A stretch of 64,000 nt of DNA, from assembly GCA_027459785.1 (NCBI GenBank), contig DAIDGU010000016.1, forward strand, positions 100,498 to 164,497, written 5' to 3'. Origin of the DNA: Ktedonobacteria bacterium. Lineage in GTDB: Bacteria; Chloroflexota; Ktedonobacteria; Ktedonobacterales; JACDGC01. A program made the position numbers and the translations under genes. This document shows positions 1 to 9,284 of the stretch, piece by piece. The notes beneath the pieces were generated by a model. It was not told the DNA's origin. It did no database searches and saw only the letters and a program-made list of their open reading frames with translations. Every line of letters begins with the position of its first letter. The first letter of the stretch is position 1.

Positions 1-1
1 G

Positions 2-349
2 CCGCCGCTGGTCACGCGCGCCGAAGAATTGCTGGACCGGCTGGGCCAGCGGTTCACCGAGACGCGCAAGCGCGTGAGCGCAAGCCTGGAACAGCAGGCG
101 CAGGCCGCGCAGCAACAGAGTGGCGACGGCGCGGCCCCCGCCGCCCGTGCGGAAGAGATCATCGACCGCGTCGGCCACCGTATCGGCTTTTTCGGCGTGC
201 TGGCCGGCCATCAACTGCGCAAGTTTGCCGCACGGGTGCGCGAGGAAGCGGAAGATATGCTGGCTGAGGCGCAGACCGCGCGCCAGCATCCCGCCGCGCC
301 CACTGGCGAACCCAACCCAGCCGCGCACCCACCCACCGAACCCCAATAA
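2..349 (+). CDS. Small uncharacterised protein, 5' end outside window
   Basis: The frame is open from the first bases of the window, so the true start lies upstream; the TTG at 29 is only an internal possibility. The visible 115 residues are rich in Arg, Glu, Gln and Ala, with a predicted amphipathic helical character, a short hydrophobic patch (FFGVLAG) in the middle and a Pro/Ala-rich tail. I recognise no domain. It ends 25 bp before the P-type ATPase gene on the same strand, so the two are probably co-transcribed and it may be an accessory of that transporter; this is inference from position only. Confidence 0.55.
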   Translation, partial: PPLVTRAEELLDRLGQRFTETRKRVSASLEQQAQAAQQQSGDGAAPAARAEEIIDRVGHRIGFFGVLAGHQLRKFAARVREEAEDMLAEAQTARQHPAAPTGEPNPAAHPPTEPQ

Positions 350-374
350 GCGAACTCTCTGTAAGGACACCACC

Positions 375-3300
375 ATGACAGCGGCGGTCGCCGAAGCGCC
401 CTACATCCTCCATGAGTTGCCAGGGCGGATGCGCGTGCATCTGCCCGATTGGACGCGCGCCGAGGAGCGCGCGCTCGATCACCACCTGCGCCGACTCGCC
501 GGCGTGCGCGGCGTGCAACTGAACGCCGTCACCGGCAATCTGCTTCTGCGCTACGATCCAGCGCAGACCAGCGCGCCGGAGTTGCTGGGCCAGGTGCGGG
601 CGCTGGCCGCCGGCCAGATCAGCGGCATGGCGATCCCGCACGAGGAGGCGCATCTTCGCCCGGCGGTGGTGCATGAGCGGCACGGGCATACGCGGCGGGC
701 GCGCATCGCCGTCCCCGGCATCGACCGCGATCCCCAGTTGGCGCGGCACGTGGTCGAGCATCTGGCGCGTCAGCCTGGCGTGCAGCGGGCGGTCGCCAAC
801 CCCATCACCGGGCGCGTGCTGGTCGAATTCACCGCCCATGAGGCCGACGTGGATGACCTGATCGCCCAGGTGATGAACATGGAACTGCCCGACCTGCCGG
901 AAGAGGATGAACCCGCGCACCCGCTCGATCCCGCGCCGGTGGTGCAGAGCGCGGCGCGCACGGTAGGCGCGACGGTGGGGCTGGGATTGGTCGCGCTCAC
1001 GCGCGTCACCGGCAATCGCAACATCTTCAGCAGCGCGGAGGCGGCGGGGCAGGTGGCCGGCATCCTGGGCATCTTGCGCGGACTGCCCTTCATCCGCAAC
1101 GGCTCGCGCCAACTGCTGGGGCGCAACACGGCGGACCTGCTCTTCACGCTGCCGAACATCGTCGCGCTGGTACTCTCTGATAGCCCGCTGGGTCTGGCGC
1201 TCACCGGCCTGGAATCCGTGCGGCTGCTGACGGAGGTACTCGCGCGCCAGCGCACCTGGCGGCAATATGAGGCGCGGCTGGGTGGGATGGCCCACGTGCA
1301 GCCCGGCGCGGAGATCCGCATTGAATCCGGCGAGCGCGTGCCATTGGAGGCCGAAGTGGTGGCTGGCACCGGCACGGCGACACGGCGCAACGGCCAGCCG
1401 CAGCCCGTCACGCCCGGCGGCACGATCCCCGCCGGCGCGAAGGTCTATGGTGGCCCCTTTGTCGTGCGGTTGAAGGAGGGCCAGGCGTTCACCGTCAGCG
1501 AGCGCCCCGCGCCCCTCATGCCAACGCTCTATGATCGCTATGTGCGCACGCTCGCGCCCGCCTCGCTGCTCTACGCCCTCGCCACGGGCCTGCTCACACG
1601 CTCGTGGAGTCGCGCCTTCACGGCGCTGCTGTTGGTCAATCCACGTACCGCCGTCATCGGGATGGAAGCAGCGAACCTGGACGCGAACGCGCGCGTGCTG
1701 CGCGGGGGCGTCACCATCGTCGGCACCCGCCCAGAGCGCACGATCCGCGTGCCAGATCTCCTGCTGTTCGACGGGCCGCGCCTGTTTACCGACGGCTACG
1801 AGGTGCGCAGCGTCGTCCCCTTGCGTGAGGGCATCGAGACGGCGGATCTCGCCGCCCGTGCCGCCGCCGTCGCCGCCGCTGCCGGCTCACCCTGGGGCGG
1901 GGCTTTCCGTGCCAGCACGAACGACAACGCTACGGATGGGGCGTTTGACGGCCAGACGGCAGGTGCCGTCATCGGCGGCGAACGGTATACCCTCGGCCCC
2001 GTCGCGCGGCCAGAGGAGATTCCGCCTGCCATCCGCTTGCAGCAACACGGTAATCTGTTCCTGGCGCTAGCCAATGGGCGCGGCGAGCAACTGGGTATCG
2101 TGATCGTGCGCCCGCGTCTGGCCCACGGCGCGCTGGACCTCGCCGCGCAGTGCCGCCGTCTGGGCGTGACCGCCGCCGTCGTTGCCGAGGATGAGGCGCT
2201 GGCCGCCCGCGAGATCGCGCGCCGGATGGAGTTGCCCTTGATGCCCGGCGACACCATCGCCATCATTCGCGCCCACCAGCAACAGGGCAAGTTCGTTGCG
2301 CTGGTGGCCGATTCCGCGCATGCCGGTGCGGCCTTCGCCGCCTGCGACCTGGCAATCGGCGTGGTAGAACCGCGCCACATCCTGCCCGCCCGCGCCGACC
2401 TGCTCGTGCCGGATCTCCCCGCCGTCGGGGCGATCCTCGCTGCCGGCGCGCAACGCGACGCCGCCGTGCGCGACAGCGTGGGCCTTTCGGCGCTGGCGAA
2501 CGCGCTGGGTGCAGCCTGGGGCGTGCGCGGGCAACCTGGCATCCTGGCGGCATCACGCATCGTTTATGGCACAGCCATCGCGGCCATCGCCGACGGCTGG
2601 GCGCGCTTGCGCGGCGGCGCACGGCGCGAGGCGGCGCTCGCCCACATCACCGATCCCCAGCCCGAACGATGGGGCCAGCGGAGCGTTGCCGAAACCTTGA
2701 GCGTGCTGAACACAAGCGCGACGGGTCTCACCAGCGGCGAAGCCGCGCGGCGGCGGGAGATCGCGGCACCGCCGCGCCAGCGCGGCCCCGTCCTACGGGC
2801 GCTGCTGGAGCAAGTGCGTTCGCCCCTCACGCTCCTGCTGGCGGGGGCGGCGGGTGTCTCGTTGCTGCTCGGCTCGGCGGCGAATGCCCTGCTCATCGGT
2901 GCGACCGTGGCGGGCAACATGCTGGTTGGTGTGTGGCAGGAACAGCGCGTCAACGCCGCCACCGAGAGCCTGGCGCGCATGAATCGGTTCACCGCGCGCG
3001 TGGAGCACGATGGCCTCCTCGTCACGGTTCCCGCCGATCAGGTCGTCCCCGGCGACATTTTGGTCTTGGAGGCCGGCGACCGCATCCCCGCCGACGCGCG
3101 GCTGATCACCGCCAGCCATTTAGAGGTGGATGAGGCGGCGCTCACCGGTGAATCGTTGCCCGTCACGAAAGCGCCGGCGGCGGCACGCGACGCGGCGCGC
3201 GTGGTGCTCAACGGCAGCGATGTGACCACCGGCACGGGCCGCGCTGTGGCCTTCGCTGTCGGCCCAGGAACGCGCATGGGCGCGATCGCCGCCGCGCTGG

Positions 3301-5228
3301 CGGTCGAAAATGTGCGCGAAAACCCCTTGGACGCCCGACTGAGCCGTATGCTGCGCCTGGGACTGCCGTTGGCGGGTATCGCGGGGGCCATCGTCACGGG
3401 GATGGGCGTTTTGCGCGGCGGCATGCTGCTGCCGCAACTCGTCATCGGCGCGACCATCGCCATCTCGGCCATCCCCGAAGGCTTGCCGGCGCTGGCACAG
3501 ATGAGCCAGGTGGGCGTGGCCCAACGGCTGGCGCGGCGCGGCGCGCTCGTCCGCCGGCTCACTGCCGTGGAGGCGCTGGGGCGCGTGGATGTCGCCTGCA
3601 CCGACAAGACCGGCACGCTCACCGAGGGCAAGATCGCCCTTTCCACCGTCGCCGACACGACCCACGAAGCCACCTTAACGGATACTGAACCGTTGCCCGC
3701 CGACCTGGCACGGATCGTCCTGACGGCAGCATGCGCCAGCCCCCACCCGGATGCCCCCGGCGCGAGCGCGCACCCGACCGATGTCGCCGTGCTACGCGGC
3801 GCGGAGCGCGCCGGCCTGAGCGCGCAGATCCGCGCGCCTCGCCAGATAGAATCACCCTTCGATCCTGTGCGCGGATTCCACAGCGCCTTGGTTGAGGGCC
3901 GGCTCTGCGTGAAGGGCGCGCCGGAAGTGCTGGCCCCGCGCTGCACGCACATCCGCACCAATGGTACGAGCGAGGCACTGGATGATGCCCGCCGTCGAGA
4001 TCTACTGGACCACGCGACACGCCTTTCGCAGCGGGGGCTGCGCGTGCTGTTGGTCGCCGAAGGGGCGGCGGATGGCACAGTCGAGCAGCCACATGATCTT
4101 ACGGCGCTGGGCTACATCGGCCTGAGCGATCCCCTGCGCCCCTCCGCGCGACGGGCGGTAGAGATCTGCCACCAGGCGGGCATCCGCGTGGTCATGCTCA
4201 CCGGCGATCACCCGGCCACGGCCCGCGCCATCGCATCCCAGGCCGGCTTATTACAAGCCGACGACGAGGTGATCACCGGCGCGGAGTTGGCCGAACTGCA
4301 CAACGGCGAATTGGACGCCCGCCTGGCGCACGTGACGGTCATCGCCCGTGCGACGCCGGTGGATAAGCTGCGCATCATCGAGAGCATGCAGCGTCGCCAG
4401 CATGTCGTAGCGATGACGGGCGACGGCGTGAATGATGCGCCCGCGCTGCGCCTGGCAGATGTGGGCGTGGCGATGGGCCTGGGTGGCACCGAGGTCGCGC
4501 GCCAAACGGCGGATGTGGTGTTGATGGATGATAACTTCGCCACGCTGGTCGATGCGCTGGTGGAAGGTCGCAGCTTCTGGGGCAACATGCGCCGCGCGCT
4601 GGGCCTGCTCATCGGCGGCAACCTGGGGGAACTGGTGCCGATCGTCGGCGCGAGTCTGCTGGGTCTGGGGTCGCCCCTGACTGCAAGCCAGGTGCTGGGC
4701 GTGAACTTCGTGACGGATGTGCTGCCCGGCTTGGCGGTGGCGCTGCAACAGCCGGCACAGCGTAACCTGGCCGGCCTGGCGCGTGAGGGGGCCAGCGCGC
4801 TGGATCGCCCGCTGCGCAACGACATCCTACGCCGCACCGGCACGACCGGCGGCACCACGCTGGCGGCGTACCTGGCGGCACTGGCGCTGGGCGGGCCGGC
4901 GCAAGCCTCCACCGTCGCCTTCAGCAGCATGATCGGCACGCAGCTCGCGCAAACGTTGGAAGCGAGCCGCACCGCCGACGGCATCAGCATCCCCATCGCC
5001 GCGTCGGTCGCCGGCTCCGCCAGTTTGCTCGTCGCCGCGCTGCTCGTGCCGCCGCTACGCACCTTCCTGCAACTGGTCATCCCCTCGCCGCTGAGCCTGG
5101 GCCTCATCGCGGGCGCGGTACTCGTTTCCACCACGCTCAACCGCGCCTTGGCCGGCCCGGCGACTCCACCGCCGCTGCCCAGCGCCACCACCCAGCCAGC
5201 GGACGCAACCGCGCTGGCGCTGGCATAA
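375..5228 (+). CDS. Giant CtpH/CtpI-like P-type cation ATPase, 1617 aa
   Basis: Predicted membrane P-type ATPase that uses ATP to move a metal or other cation; the substrate is unknown. Start is the ATG after AAGGACACCACC. Residues about 8-70 and 105-165 are two HMA-like folds without the CxxC metal site. Residues about 290-700 resemble a whole ATPase core that has lost its motifs: the actuator loop has no TGES and the phosphorylation site reads FDGPRLFT (D466). The second half is complete: TGES (E926), DKTGT (D1077), KGAPE, MLTGD, GDGVND (about 1349-1354) and a C-terminal set of membrane helices. Length of about 1600 residues fits mycobacterial CtpH/CtpI rather than ordinary 700-900 residue pumps. 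A dead-half plus live-half architecture is the oddity. Confidence 0.9.
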   Translation: MTAAVAEAPYILHELPGRMRVHLPDWTRAEERALDHHLRRLAGVRGVQLNAVTGNLLLRYDPAQTSAPELLGQVRALAAGQISGMAIPHEEAHLRPAVVHERHGHTRRARIAVPGIDRDPQLARHVVEHLARQPGVQRAVANPITGRVLVEFTAHEADVDDLIAQVMNMELPDLPEEDEPAHPLDPAPVVQSAARTVGATVGLGLVALTRVTGNRNIFSSAEAAGQVAGILGILRGLPFIRNGSRQLLGRNTADLLFTLPNIVALVLSDSPLGLALTGLESVRLLTEVLARQRTWRQYEARLGGMAHVQPGAEIRIESGERVPLEAEVVAGTGTATRRNGQPQPVTPGGTIPAGAKVYGGPFVVRLKEGQAFTVSERPAPLMPTLYDRYVRTLAPASLLYALATGLLTRSWSRAFTALLLVNPRTAVIGMEAANLDANARVLRGGVTIVGTRPERTIRVPDLLLFDGPRLFTDGYEVRSVVPLREGIETADLAARAAAVAAAAGSPWGGAFRASTNDNATDGAFDGQTAGAVIGGERYTLGPVARPEEIPPAIRLQQHGNLFLALANGRGEQLGIVIVRPRLAHGALDLAAQCRRLGVTAAVVAEDEALAAREIARRMELPLMPGDTIAIIRAHQQQGKFVALVADSAHAGAAFAACDLAIGVVEPRHILPARADLLVPDLPAVGAILAAGAQRDAAVRDSVGLSALANALGAAWGVRGQPGILAASRIVYGTAIAAIADGWARLRGGARREAALAHITDPQPERWGQRSVAETLSVLNTSATGLTSGEAARRREIAAPPRQRGPVLRALLEQVRSPLTLLLAGAAGVSLLLGSAANALLIGATVAGNMLVGVWQEQRVNAATESLARMNRFTARVEHDGLLVTVPADQVVPGDILVLEAGDRIPADARLITASHLEVDEAALTGESLPVTKAPAAARDAARVVLNGSDVTTGTGRAVAFAVGPGTRMGAIAAALAVENVRENPLDARLSRMLRLGLPLAGIAGAIVTGMGVLRGGMLLPQLVIGATIAISAIPEGLPALAQMSQVGVAQRLARRGALVRRLTAVEALGRVDVACTDKTGTLTEGKIALSTVADTTHEATLTDTEPLPADLARIVLTAACASPHPDAPGASAHPTDVAVLRGAERAGLSAQIRAPRQIESPFDPVRGFHSALVEGRLCVKGAPEVLAPRCTHIRTNGTSEALDDARRRDLLDHATRLSQRGLRVLLVAEGAADGTVEQPHDLTALGYIGLSDPLRPSARRAVEICHQAGIRVVMLTGDHPATARAIASQAGLLQADDEVITGAELAELHNGELDARLAHVTVIARATPVDKLRIIESMQRRQHVVAMTGDGVNDAPALRLADVGVAMGLGGTEVARQTADVVLMDDNFATLVDALVEGRSFWGNMRRALGLLIGGNLGELVPIVGASLLGLGSPLTASQVLGVNFVTDVLPGLAVALQQPAQRNLAGLAREGASALDRPLRNDILRRTGTTGGTTLAAYLAALALGGPAQASTVAFSSMIGTQLAQTLEASRTADGISIPIAASVAGSASLLVAALLVPPLRTFLQLVIPSPLSLGLIAGAVLVSTTLNRALAGPATPPPLPSATTQPADATALALA

Positions 5229-5261
5229 AGGAACGGATGGGCGCAACGGACGATCAGCCAA

Positions 5262-5776
5262 GCAGTACGTGCGCGTGGCGGGTGGCAACCGACAGGCGGC
5301 CAAGAATAACGGGAACGGCCCGTGGGGCCGCCCGGCGGGATAGGTCAGCCCAGAAGCACATGCGCGCGTGGCGGGGCCGCCCGGCGGGTAAACCCGCGTG
5401 GCTTCGATCACGAAGGCTCCCTGCGGAGCCTGGGACGGGGCGGATCGCGTGGGGCGAGGGATCGATGGATTGGCACACCGGCATGGATGAGCGCGTCTGC
5501 GCGCTCGTCATTGCGCCATCGGTGTGTCTCGTGATGCCCTCCCTGCCAGCCTTCGCCTGATGATCATGCTCCCCACGCGATCTTGCCGCGTCCCAGGTTG
5601 CGTAGGCAACCTTCGTGATCGAAGCCAAGCGGGTTTACCCGCCGGCTGGCTCCGCCACGTGCTCATGTACTACTTGGTTGACCACCTCGCCGGCTGGCTC
5701 TGCCACGTGCTCATGTGCTACTTGGTTGACCACCTCGCCGGCTGGCTCTGCCACGCGCTCATGTGCTACTTGGGCC
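5262..5776. repeat. Large imperfect inverted repeat, arms of about 110-200 bp
   Basis: Bases 5343-5454 and 5570-5683 are reverse complements of one another with only scattered mismatches; shared blocks include CGGCGGGTAAACCCGC, GGCTTCGATCACGAAGG and GATCGCGTGGGG. Weaker similarity continues outward to about 5262 on the left and 5776 on the right. The arms flank a centre of about 115 bp. Each arm also contains smaller palindromes. No transposase is present, so this is a non-autonomous or decayed repeat cluster. Confidence 0.75.
5641..5775. repeat. 48-bp direct repeat, 2.8 copies
   Basis: Three head-to-tail units begin at 5641, 5689 and 5737, each starting GCCGGCTGGCTC and continuing CCACGTGCTCATG..ACTTGG. 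The third unit is cut at about 40 bp. Diverged copies in the opposite orientation occur at about 5262-5400, which is what makes the wider inverted repeat. There are no spacers, so this is not a CRISPR array. Confidence 0.85.
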
Positions 5777-5809
5777 GCTCGCCTCGCCTCCGCTTGGCCA
5801 ACCAGCCGC

Positions 5810-6511
5810 TCATGTTCCCGCACTGGCATACGCGATGGGATCGGTCGCGCCGGCTTCGGCGAAACCTTTGCGGCGCAGTAGGCAACTATCGCAGGTGCCG
5901 CAGGCGGCATCGCCACCCTCATAGCAACTCCACGTCAGTTCATAAGGAACGCCGAGCGCCAGGCCGCGCCGCACGATGTCGGCTTTGGTCAGGGTGATCA
6001 GCGGCGCGTGGATGTGCAATTGGCGTCCGTCCTGCGTACCGGCTTTCGTCGCCAGATTCGCGGTGTGGGCAAAGGCATCAATAAATGCTGGCCGGCAATC
6101 GGGGTATCCCGAATAATCGTAAAAATTAACGCCTAAGAAGATATGATCTGCGCCGACGACCTCGGCATACGCCGTGGCGAAGCTGAGGAAGATCAGGTTG
6201 CGGCCAGGGACGTAGGTGACGGGGATGTCGTGGCCCATGTCGTCCAGAGCGCGATCATGCGGCACAGGGATGTCGTCCGTGAGGGCGCTGCCACCGAAGG
6301 CACGCAGATCGAAGCGTACCACCCGATGATCCACCGCCCCCAGGGCGCGGGCGACGGCGGCGGCGGCGTCTAATTCGCGGCGGTGGCGCTGCCCATAGTC
6401 GAACGCCAGCATATACAGCGTGTAGCCCTCGCTGCGCGCGATGGCCGCGGTCGTCGAAGAGTCCAGCCCACCCGATAGGAGGATCACTGCTTTAGATTGT
6501 TCCGTCGTCAT
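5810..6511 (-). CDS. queC: 7-cyano-7-deazaguanine synthase QueC, 233 aa
   Basis: Converts 7-carboxy-7-deazaguanine to preQ0 with ATP and ammonia, a step in queuosine and other 7-deazaguanine pathways; cytosolic. The N-terminus has the PP-loop ATPase motif SGGLDSS, followed by DYGQRH. The C-terminus has the zinc-binding cysteine set in CYEG..CGTCDSC. Length matches the family (about 230). I chose the ATG that places SGGLDSS about 12 residues in, preceded by GAGGCGACG; a longer frame upstream adds 46 residues unlike QueC. No queD or queE lies nearby, so the rest of the pathway is elsewhere. Confidence 0.95.
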   Translation of the reverse strand: MTTEQSKAVILLSGGLDSSTTAAIARSEGYTLYMLAFDYGQRHRRELDAAAAVARALGAVDHRVVRFDLRAFGGSALTDDIPVPHDRALDDMGHDIPVTYVPGRNLIFLSFATAYAEVVGADHIFLGVNFYDYSGYPDCRPAFIDAFAHTANLATKAGTQDGRQLHIHAPLITLTKADIVRRGLALGVPYELTWSCYEGGDAACGTCDSCLLRRKGFAEAGATDPIAYASAGT

Positions 6512-6576
6512 CGTCGCCTCGTTTTCCTGGAATAGCGCTTTATCCGTTGCAGGTATAGCATGTACCGAACAGGTAT

Positions 6577-6598
6577 GGACAGACAGGAATGGCTGTCC
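6577..6598. repeat. Dispersed palindrome copy
   Basis: GGACAGACAGGAATGGCTGTCC is a nearly perfect palindrome of the family that recurs across the window (see 8420-8543, 20475-20520, 57649-57668, 60182-60201). It lies in the 145-bp gap between queC and the upstream F420-type gene, in the queC leader region. Confidence 0.75.
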
Positions 6599-6656
6599 TC
6601 CGGGGATTTGAGGGAAGCTCCTCCCAAAGCGGAAAAGTGTATCCCTCAAAACCGCA

Positions 6657-7625
6657 TTACTGGAAGAGCGGCACGACCTCGCTGGCTAGGCGCTGCAACT
6701 GCGTCTGGTCATACGCCACGCGCGGCAGGTAGATGATAAAGTAGTTCATCCCCAGGTCGGTATAGGTGCGCAGGCGTTCGGCGATCTGTTCCGCCGTGCC
6801 GACGAAGCGCGTGCGGGCATAGTCGGCATAGCTGATGTCGCCGCGCGCCTGCGCGGTTTCCGCCTCGCCGTTCGCCGCGTTTTCCAGGATGTGGATATTC
6901 GCGCTATATGAGCGCGTGATCGTGTTGAAGTCGCGCCCCAGGGTGTCGCAGTGGCCCCGCAGCACGTCCAGTTTGTGGCGCACGGCGTCGGGGTCGGTCC
7001 CGCCCAGGTTACAGCCGTCGCCCCACTGGGCCACCAGCTTCAGCGTCACCTGTTCGCCGCCACCCGCGATCCACAGGGGAGGGTGCGGTTTCTGCACGCC
7101 CTTCGGCTCGTTGATCGGCTTGTTGATCTCGTAATACTTGCCCTTGAACTCCGGCGTGTCCTGCGTCCACATGTCATGCACAATCGCACATGCCTCGCGG
7201 AAACGCGCCATGCGCTCCTTCGTTTCGGGGTAGCCATAGCCATACGCCACGTATTCGTGCTGGTACCATCCCGCGCCCAGGCCCAGGATGAAGCGCCCGT
7301 GACTCATCACATCAATGGTCGATCCCATCTTCGCCAGCAGCGCGGGATTGCGGTAGCCGTTGCAGGTCGCCATCTGGCCCAGCTTCACGTGCTGCGTGTC
7401 GCGCGCCAGCCCCGCCAGGCTGGTGAAGCATTCGAAGGTCGTCTCCTGCGTCGGCACGGGAACAGTGTGGAAGTGATCGAAGAGCCAGATCGAGTCGAAA
7501 CCCAGCCGGTCGGACTCCTGCGCCACGCGCGTCATCGCCTCATACTTCGCCACCGGATCGCTAATCTCCACGAGATCCATGCGCCAGCCCTGGGGAACGC
7601 CGATGCCGAAAGGGATCGCTGCCAT
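6657..7625 (-). CDS. LLM-class F420-dependent oxidoreductase, 322 aa
   Basis: Luciferase-like TIM-barrel oxidoreductase, predicted to use F420 (or flavin) for hydride transfer; substrate unknown. Typical family features are an N-terminal FGIGVPQGW, the segment [23 protein letters not shown] in the middle and a C-terminal region [12 protein letters not shown]. The ATG chosen has AAAGGAGCAAGCACATC before it; the frame runs 30 residues further upstream without family similarity. Usual length for the family is 290-350. It is read towards queC but 145 bp with a palindrome separate them, so shared transcription is uncertain. A second family member lies at 58365-59240. Confidence 0.88.
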   Translation of the reverse strand: MAAIPFGIGVPQGWRMDLVEISDPVAKYEAMTRVAQESDRLGFDSIWLFDHFHTVPVPTQETTFECFTSLAGLARDTQHVKLGQMATCNGYRNPALLAKMGSTIDVMSHGRFILGLGAGWYQHEYVAYGYGYPETKERMARFREACAIVHDMWTQDTPEFKGKYYEINKPINEPKGVQKPHPPLWIAGGGEQVTLKLVAQWGDGCNLGGTDPDAVRHKLDVLRGHCDTLGRDFNTITRSYSANIHILENAANGEAETAQARGDISYADYARTRFVGTAEQIAERLRTYTDLGMNYFIIYLPRVAYDQTQLQRLASEVVPLFQ

Positions 7626-7815
7626 GATGTGCTTGCTCCTTTTACGTCTACGGGTTATGATCGTTGCAAGCACAGTATCGCACAAACCAATGCACAAGCC
7701 ACACACGGAATTCATCTATGCCTGCCTGCCAAGGCACAAACGGCTCCGTTCTGGGGCATATGATATGATGACATCAGGATGGCAAGAGCGATGGGTGCAG
7801 AGAGGAGAACATGCG

Positions 7816-8394
7816 ATGGCGGCCCGCCAACCGGCCTGGGGCGATCTCTATCAGATGCCCACCACCATCACCGCCGCTGATTTGCTGCGGCTGCCCGACG
7901 ACGGCGCGAAGAACGAGCTTTATGAAGGGACGTTGGTACGCGAAGAAATGACCTCCGCCGGACACGCCGACTTATGCCACCGTTTAAGTGTGGAATTAGG
8001 TATCTATGCCCAACGAACAGGCTTTCCCAACCGTATTCGCCAAAACGGGCTGATCGATCTGACGCCGCCAGGGGCGACACGCCGCACGGTGCTGGCCCCT
8101 GACCTCGCCATCATGCGCTCCACCACGCCGCCGCAATGGGACCAGATCCCAAGCGATCCGCCGCTGCTGGCGGTGGAAGTGGTATCACCCTCGCAAACGC
8201 TGGCGGAGTTGAGCATGAAAGCACAATTTTATCGCAACGCGGGCGTGGCGGAGGTCTGGGTCATTGATCATGCCACGCGCACCATCGAGATCTGGACCGC
8301 GAACGGCACGACGACGCACAGCGATGGGCAGATGCTCACCAGCACCTGGTTGCCCGGCTTCAACCTGGCGATCACGTCGTTGCTCGACGGCTAA
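7816..8394 (+). CDS. Uma2-family (DUF820) PD-(D/E)XK nuclease-like protein, 192 aa
   Basis: Belongs to the Uma2 family, restriction-endonuclease-like proteins that are greatly expanded in Cyanobacteria and Chloroflexota; their biological role is not established. The core motifs are visible: PDLAIM, AVEVVSPSQ (catalytic Asp and Glu-x-x-x region) and the conserved FYRNAGVAEVWVID strand, with the NELYEGTLV segment near the N-terminus. Start is the second of two nearby ATGs, with AGAGGAGAAC upstream. It stands alone on its strand, diverging from the F420-type gene and followed by a repeat element. Confidence 0.85.
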   Translation: MAARQPAWGDLYQMPTTITAADLLRLPDDGAKNELYEGTLVREEMTSAGHADLCHRLSVELGIYAQRTGFPNRIRQNGLIDLTPPGATRRTVLAPDLAIMRSTTPPQWDQIPSDPPLLAVEVVSPSQTLAELSMKAQFYRNAGVAEVWVIDHATRTIEIWTANGTTTHSDGQMLTSTWLPGFNLAITSLLDG

Positions 8395-8419
8395 ACGCCG
8401 ATGAGGCGCTGGGACCCCT

Positions 8420-8543
8420 TGCGGGTAAAGACAGTGATCAGCGGGGCCGGACAGACATTCCTGTCTGTCACGTTCCCCCGGAGGACAGACATTCCTGTCT
8501 GTCCGGTCCCAACCGGTCCCAATGACCACCGTCTTTACCCGCA
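8420..8543. mobile_element. MITE-like element, copy A (124 bp)
   Basis: The ends are inverted repeats of 21 bp with two mismatches: TGCGGGTAAAGACAGTGATCA on the left and the reverse complement of TGACCACCGTCTTTACCCGCA on the right. Inside are two copies of the GGACAGACATTCCTGTCTGTC palindrome. It carries no gene. Related elements lie at 12246-12444 and 24908-24983. Confidence 0.7.
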
Positions 8544-8606
8544 TAGAGTATGAGACGATTAGGCATGACGCATTCTGAGCCACAGCAAGTAAAGGAAACA
8601 CGTTCG

Positions 8607-9122
8607 ATGGCGGAACAACGCGCGCAAGACTGGCTGGAAGCGATCATCGAGATCCCCAGCGGCAGCCGCAACAAGTATGAGTATGATCACGAGCGCGGCA
8701 TCTTCCGGCTGGACCGCGTCCTGTATAGCTCCGTGCATTACCCTACGGACTATGGCTTCATCCCCGACACGCTGGCCGATGACGGCGACCCGCTGGACAT
8801 ACTGGTGGTGGTGGAAGAACCGACCTTCCCTGGCTGCCACGTGCGGGCGCGGCCCATCGGCACGCTGGTGATGAGCGACGAGAAGGGGCCGGACGAAAAG
8901 ATCTTGGCGGTGCTGGTGGACGATCCGCGCTTCGACGGCATCACCCACCTCGATCAGTTGCATCCGCATTGGCTGAAGGAGATCGAGAACTTTTTCGCCA
9001 TTTATAAGACACTGCAACACAAGACCGTCACGATCAAAGGCTGGGAATCCGTCGATGAGGCGTGGCACCTCATTGATCGCATGCGGGCGCAACATCAGCA
9101 GGCACAGCACCAGCAGCCCTAA
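8607..9122 (+). CDS. ppa: Inorganic pyrophosphatase, family I, 171 aa
   Basis: Hydrolyses pyrophosphate to phosphate and so drives biosynthetic reactions; soluble cytosolic enzyme. The metal-binding signature DGDPLD lies at about residues 57-62, preceded by the conserved HYPTDYGFIPDT stretch, and IPSGSRNKYEYD near the N-terminus is typical. Length agrees with bacterial enzymes (160-180). The start is the ATG with AAAGGAAACACGTTCG upstream; an in-frame ATG further upstream would add 19 residues that do not match the family. The tail is Gln/His-rich. Single-gene unit. Confidence 0.95.
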   Translation: MAEQRAQDWLEAIIEIPSGSRNKYEYDHERGIFRLDRVLYSSVHYPTDYGFIPDTLADDGDPLDILVVVEEPTFPGCHVRARPIGTLVMSDEKGPDEKILAVLVDDPRFDGITHLDQLHPHWLKEIENFFAIYKTLQHKTVTIKGWESVDEAWHLIDRMRAQHQQAQHQQP

Positions 9123-9167
9123 AAAAGCATCCGCTGGCGCGCACGCCATTGTGCTTGTCAGCGGATG
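9121..9167 (-). terminator. Rho-independent terminator for the 9285-9983 gene
   Basis: Arms CATCCGCTG and CAGCGGATG pair across a 22-base loop. Read on the minus strand, the stem is followed by TTTTTT, which is the correct order for a terminator of the minus-strand gene ending at 9285. It overlaps the stop of ppa. Confidence 0.6.
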
Positions 9168-9284
9168 TAAACGGAATGATCGAGCAATTTGCTACCCCGT
9201 GCAAGTCAGTGTACCTGAACCCAATGGTTCTGTCAAGCGTGACAAGCAGCAGATCTTTGCGCATTGTCAAGCATAGGCTTGCCA

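Larger units (their letters stand above)
5229..5809. other. Gene-free region built of inverted repeats
   Basis: No credible gene lies here; short frames in all directions simply read through repeats. Nearly the whole stretch is one large imperfect inverted repeat, described in the next two entries. It separates the plus-strand P-type ATPase gene from the minus-strand queC gene, so it lies between convergent genes and could act as a transcription stop, although no clear T-run follows any stem. Confidence 0.7.

Noticed and set aside
159..1295. Long antisense frame under the P-type ATPase gene
   Set aside because: Arg/Gln/His-rich translation typical of the reverse of GC-rich coding DNA; the opposite strand has clear ATPase domains.
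5641..5775. Regular direct repeats that could suggest a CRISPR array
   Set aside because: The 48-bp units abut without spacers, are only three, and have diverged copies in reverse orientation.
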